Origin: Steinernema hermaphroditum
Taxonomy: Eukaryota > Nematoda > Chromadorea > Rhabditida > Steinernematidae
Direction: 5' to 3'
Length of the DNA stretch: 64,000 bases
Assembly (NCBI GenBank): GCA_030435675.1
Contig: CM059623.1
Coordinates: 11,998,092-12,062,091 of the forward strand
In this document: positions 59,789 to 64,000 of the stretch, piece after piece
Position numbering within the stretch: position 1 is the stretch's first letter
How the letters are laid out: each line of letters begins with the position of its first letter
Position numbers and translations under genes: made by a program
Notes under the pieces: generated by a model
Databases searched by the model: none
What the model was told of the DNA's origin: nothing
Seen by the model: only the letters and a program-made list of their open reading frames with translations

Positions 59789-61555
59789 CTAGGCGATGTT
59801 AAGCGACTTCTTTGCCATTTTCACGACGTGGTCGGCGTTGGGGAGGGCGGCGGCTTCCAGCGTGGCCGTGTAGGGCATGGGCACGTCGACGCCGGTGACT
59901 CGATAGATGGGCGCGTCGAGGAAGTCGAACGCCTCGCTCTCGACGATCTGCGCGGAGATCTCGGCGCCGATGCCGGCGAAGGGCCAGCCCTGCTCGACGG
60001 TGACCAAATGGTGGGTCTTCATCACCGACGCCTTGATCGTCTCGAAGTCGAGCGGTCTCAGGGTGCGCAGGTTGATCACTTCGGCTTCGACGCCGATCGC
60101 CTTCAGCTTCTCGGCGGCTTCGAGGCAGAGGCCGACTCCCTTGGAGTAGGACACTAAGGTGACATGGGAGCCGGGAATCTCGATCTTGGCTTTGCCGAGA
60201 GGAATGACGAAGTCGTCCTGGAGGGCGGTCTCGGACATGGGGAAGGCATGGCCGTAGAGAATCTCGTTCTCGAGGAAAACAACTGAAAATGTGGTGGAGA
60301 TGAAAGGTAAAGTATGTCATTTACTAACCGGGATTGTCGTCGCGGATAGAGGCCTTGAGAAGTCCCTTGGCGTCTTCGGAGTTGTAGGGTGTGACCACCT
60401 TAAGTCCGGGGCAGTGCGCGTACCAGGCGGAGTAGTCCTGGCTGTGTTGGGCGGCGACACCAGCAGCAGCTCCATTAGGTCCGCGGAACACGATGGGAAC
60501 GTTAACCTGGAAGAGTGAGGAGGTACATTGAAGAGTTAGATGGAACGTGGTCTAACGTCATTTGAAATAGATGCTGATCTATACATGATGAAATTTCTCG
60601 TTCTCTATCGAATGCTGACCTTACTATAGATGGCACCTTTCACATAAAACGAGAAGGGTCTTAGAGAAAGGGTCTTCAATACCCTCTTCAAAAACGAGTC
60701 ACTTTCCAGATTCATTTTCAAAATTTGGTAATAGTAAAGATCTGAAAATACAAAGCATGTCCCTGCTTCCGTGCTAAACTGCTTTTGCCTTCTGCAGACT
60801 GCTTCGTGACTTTTTTTTCTTTTTTTCTTTTTTCAGACTTTTTCGCCCATTTTCAGATTCAGAATACAACTCCTGCCTCTATGCCCAATGCTGTTCTAAA
60901 GACACGGGCAAGCATCTATGCTATATGAGGGCTTTTGCTTCGTAAAATGCACTTTTTTCGCTCATTTTCAAACACTCATAGGCACATGCTTTAAAAATAA
61001 ATCATTTCCTTCACTCTGTCCAAACAAAACAGAAGAAAAAACCAGTCAGATTACTCGATGCGGAACGCTAATGACCCCTAATAGTGGAACTGGTTCCCCG
61101 TGCACATGGTATATAAAACGAATAGCGACAACCATTTCACTCACCCGTCCAGCCGACATGTAGAACGTTTTGGCAGCGCTGTTGATGACCTGGTCGATAG
61201 CCTGCATGGAGAAGTTCCAGGTCATGAACTCGCAAATCGGCCTCAGTCCGTGGAAGGCGGCTCCGACGGCGATTCCAGCGAATCCCATCTCGGTGATCGG
61301 GGTGTCGATGATTCTGTCGTCTCCGTACTTCTTCCACAGACCTTTGGAGACCTTGTAGGCGCCGTCGTACTGAGCCACCTCTTCTCCAAGCAGCACGACG
61401 CGGTCATCGCGCTTGATCTCCTCTTCGAGCGCCTGATTCAGAGCGTCGCGAACGGTGACCATCTGCTGCTGCTGCACGGAGCTGGTGGCGATGCCTCGTC
61501 GGGCGAGTTTGGCCAGTTCGCGAAGGGCCACAGCACGTCCACAGCTCAGAGCCAT
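59789..61555 (-). CDS. pdhb-1: Pyruvate dehydrogenase E1 beta subunit, mitochondrial, 360 aa
   Basis: Three exons: 61145-61555, 60329-60506 and 59789-60282, in phase. The first residues, [21 protein letters not shown], are a basic amphipathic mitochondrial presequence. The mature part begins near [41 protein letters not shown], and the C-terminal transketolase domain ([31 protein letters not shown]) is complete. It pairs with E1 alpha in the thiamine-diphosphate-dependent decarboxylation of pyruvate in the mitochondrial matrix. Length is normal for the family. The gene converges with SMCR8, with 154 bp between stop codons. TTCAG just before the ATG (ends about 61562) suggests spliced-leader trans-splicing. 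Confidence 0.97.
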
Positions 61556-64000
61556 TTCCCTTCTGAATTTTCGTAAAATCACGCGATTTTTAAATATTAG
61601 AAAATGAGCGATGCGAGTTGAGAAATGTTCAAAGGAAGGTGGCCGGCATCGATTTTCGAATAGAAGCAGGAAGCTTGGAAAGAGCAAAAAGCCGATGGAA
61701 GTGCATGTTAAAGACAAATATACGCGCAGCCAGAGCTTAAACTCAACGCATTTCGCGGCAGGACCATCGTGCATTGATAAATGTCAATAGCTAACTGAGT
61801 TCGAGATCGATCTGCGGGAGCAGAAGAGAGCCCACACGCGGTGACGTCTTCGCCTTTTGTGCAGTCGAAGGCTTATCGAAATAGTCCCCGGGTGCAAAAT
61901 TTATCGATTGATCACGCCATTCAGTGAACGAACTGAACACACCACAATTTGTATACTGTGTGAAACTGAACTGCAGACTCCCTTTCCGTTTGGAAGAAAC
62001 CAAATCAAAACAGAAGTGAAGAAAAATCAAACTGAAGTTAAGGTTAAAAGAAACCAAGAAGAATCTTGAGACATTCTACCGGAACTCGTAATAAATCACT
62101 CATGTGAACCGCCGAACCACAAAAAGATCCCTTACACATAAAAGGAGAACAGAATGGCCTGTATGAGCTGAGTATGAGCTACATAGACAGTTCAGGAGAG
62201 GCTGGTTCATTTCCACTACAGTGCGGTGCAGGAAGATATCACCCCTCTAACAAATTCTCCGTAGAGAACCAATTTTGAGAAAAACAGATCATACCATTCG
62301 AAAGCGCATTTTGAAAGCGATGACAACTCATTCCTCATTTGACAACTCATTCCTGTTGATTACTGATAATAAAAACTGAAGAGAGCTGTGAGCGTAACTC
62401 TTCATTCAGAATAAGAATTATAATAAGTTACAGATCCCTGCTTCAATCATTGATGCATCTGCATTTTTCTTGACCAAGCCTACCGCCTTTCCATCACCGT
62501 TGCCTTCCTGAATTGGCCTTAAGCAGTTTTCCCGTGGAAGGTTTCCATTCACTGATCTTCTTCGACCATTTCATAGTTACTCAGGGTCGTAAAGATTTTT
62601 ATGTTTCTGCTTTACCATTTCTAATTACAGCGTTTGCAATAATTTTTACACATCTACTGCTTTCATTTTTTCAGTTGGAGAAGCGAAGCAGACACTATCA
62701 TGAAAGGTTTAGGTATCTCCTTTACCGTTTACCGATTACAGTGAAACTTAAAGCCATTACACATAGAGCTTATTTATTACTTATTAGATTGCGATTGAGC
62801 TTCGCACCTCTAGTTCATTGGATGTTCGACATCGCCCTGCTCGCGGTTGGTACTGTGGCTGATACTCATGTTAGCCGTATCCAAATGTTCCGGACTCAAA
62901 CTTCTCACCAAATTGGAGATTAAATTAATTCTGTGTACCAAAGCTCTTTCATTTGTGCTGGTGTTGAACCCGTCGTCCGTTAGCTCTCTTATAAATGAGT
63001 TGAGTAAGCAATTCTTTCTGGCCGTCGTTATTGGATCAATGATCGCCCCGGAACACCGGGGAGCCATTGTTCCACCATCTTGTCAATCGACAACATTGCC
63101 ATACTCGCTCATGGGAAGCCCTGCACTGCACAATGCCGTTCGACAAGTGGATGGTAAACACAATGCCAACAAATTACCGTACTGACTAATGAAATATACT
63201 TGATATAGCCGATTGAAAAAAGAAGCTGAAGAAGAGCGTAGCTCTTGTTCCCTACATCTGAGTACATTACAATTTGAACTCGAAGGCTCCATTCTGACAT
63301 CAGAATTGTTTATGTGATTTATCTGGAATTTGTGTCGTCATTCCTGGACTCTTCTGAAATGTTTTGAACGAAAAGCATGACAGATGCTTATCTCAAAAAA
63401 CTGAACTTTCGATAAACTTTTTCCATCGCTCTTGAAGCAACACTTCATAATAGCAAGTTCTGTGGTTCGCTCCGATTTCCTACACGAAATCTGCACGTCC
63501 CTGTTTACCCTGATCACTTTGCAACAACTCCACTCCGTTCTTTGCTCACATAAGTGTCCGAATTCCTCGAGGCGATTGACGCTCATCGTCGATTTTTTGC
63601 CCCTCTCCGAAGGGCCAAGTGCATATTACAACGGCGAGGGAGCGCGCCGAAGCTGACAATGTTCACGTGCGCCCCGGAATGCAAACTATGATGAAGAAGA
63701 TGATGAGATGATTGAGTGACATGTGCTCCGAGAGTTGCTTGTTGTGATGCGCCGTGTTGGCGCTTCAGCATGAGTCTAGACGTCGGTCGTTGACAGCTGA
63801 TGTTCATGTGAGTCGGAATCCTGCAGAAATCTTCCGAAATCGATACGCGGCGGGACAAGTTCAAAGCGTTGTTTTTTTTTTTCAACGACACTTGCCGTGT
63901 GACGCTAATGATGCGGATTTTTCACACAGGTCGTTCGGGAGCAGACTTGAGACAAGATGCAAGGTGCAGAGAACACTTTACATCTCGGGATTGCAGCGAT
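61556..64000. other. Intergenic, no supported gene
   Basis: This holds the PDHB 5' flank and AT-rich sequence. Short frames at 62513-62923 (plus), 62810-63292 (minus) and 63583-63891 (minus) have no recognised domain or convincing splice partners. A weak copy of the CCCTGGTGTTCCAGG repeat lies near 63045-63075 on the minus strand. Any gene beyond the right edge cannot be judged. Confidence 0.4.

Noticed and set aside
62513..63292. Frames on both strands that might be exons
   Set aside because: No recognised motif beyond one Cys-Leu-Pro-x-x-Cys, no phase-consistent join, and overlap between strands.

Overview
This window is nuclear DNA from a nematode. The reasons are: introns of mostly 40-120 bp with TTTCAG-type acceptors; a full-length LOV-1 (polycystin-1-like) gene; histone 3'-end stem-loops with C as the first loop base, as in nematodes; a fragment of nematode-like 18S rRNA; and members of nematode-type families (Ly6/ET-module secreted proteins, proteins starting M-[DN]-x-V). 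A rhabditid or diplogastrid worm is likely, but that placement is inference. There is no bacterial, operonic or CRISPR content.

Layout. 1-10.6 kb: small secreted-protein genes (an S1 serine protease and two Ly6-like paralogues), each with a TATA box and GATA sites of the intestinal type, then an acidic protein of unknown function. 10.6-24.3 kb: one 34-exon minus-strand gene for LOV-1, about 3,261 residues, with signal peptide, Thr-rich mucin region, REJ/GAIN-like ectodomain, GPS, PLAT and polycystin channel. I joined every exon by splice sites and phase; only the first coding junctions are soft. 26.2-27.1 and 31.2-32.2 kb: two single-exon genes of one nematode-type family. 28.6-29.6 kb: a divergent histone pair, an intron-containing H3.3-like gene with a stem-loop and an H4 with rare substitutions. 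33.4-40.0 kb: a TANC/Rolling-pebbles-like scaffold (STAND ATPase, ankyrin, TPR; 8 exons, 1,293 aa) with a GC-AG intron and a small secreted-protein gene nested in an intron.

40-57.8 kb is gene-poor. It holds diverged roughly 0.5-kb repeat units rich in spaced A-runs, GC-rich islands with TATA boxes, an 18S rDNA fragment, RTE-type and mariner remnants and a perfect hairpin. 57.9-61.6 kb: convergent SMCR8 (521 aa) and PDHB (360 aa) genes. The last 2.4 kb holds nothing I can support.

The genes are ordinary independent eukaryotic loci; they do not form one pathway. The items most worth following are the variant H3/H4 pair (H3 G102S with H4 V60S and N64G, intron plus stem-loop), the nested gene, the unusual protease and the 40-57 kb repeat field.
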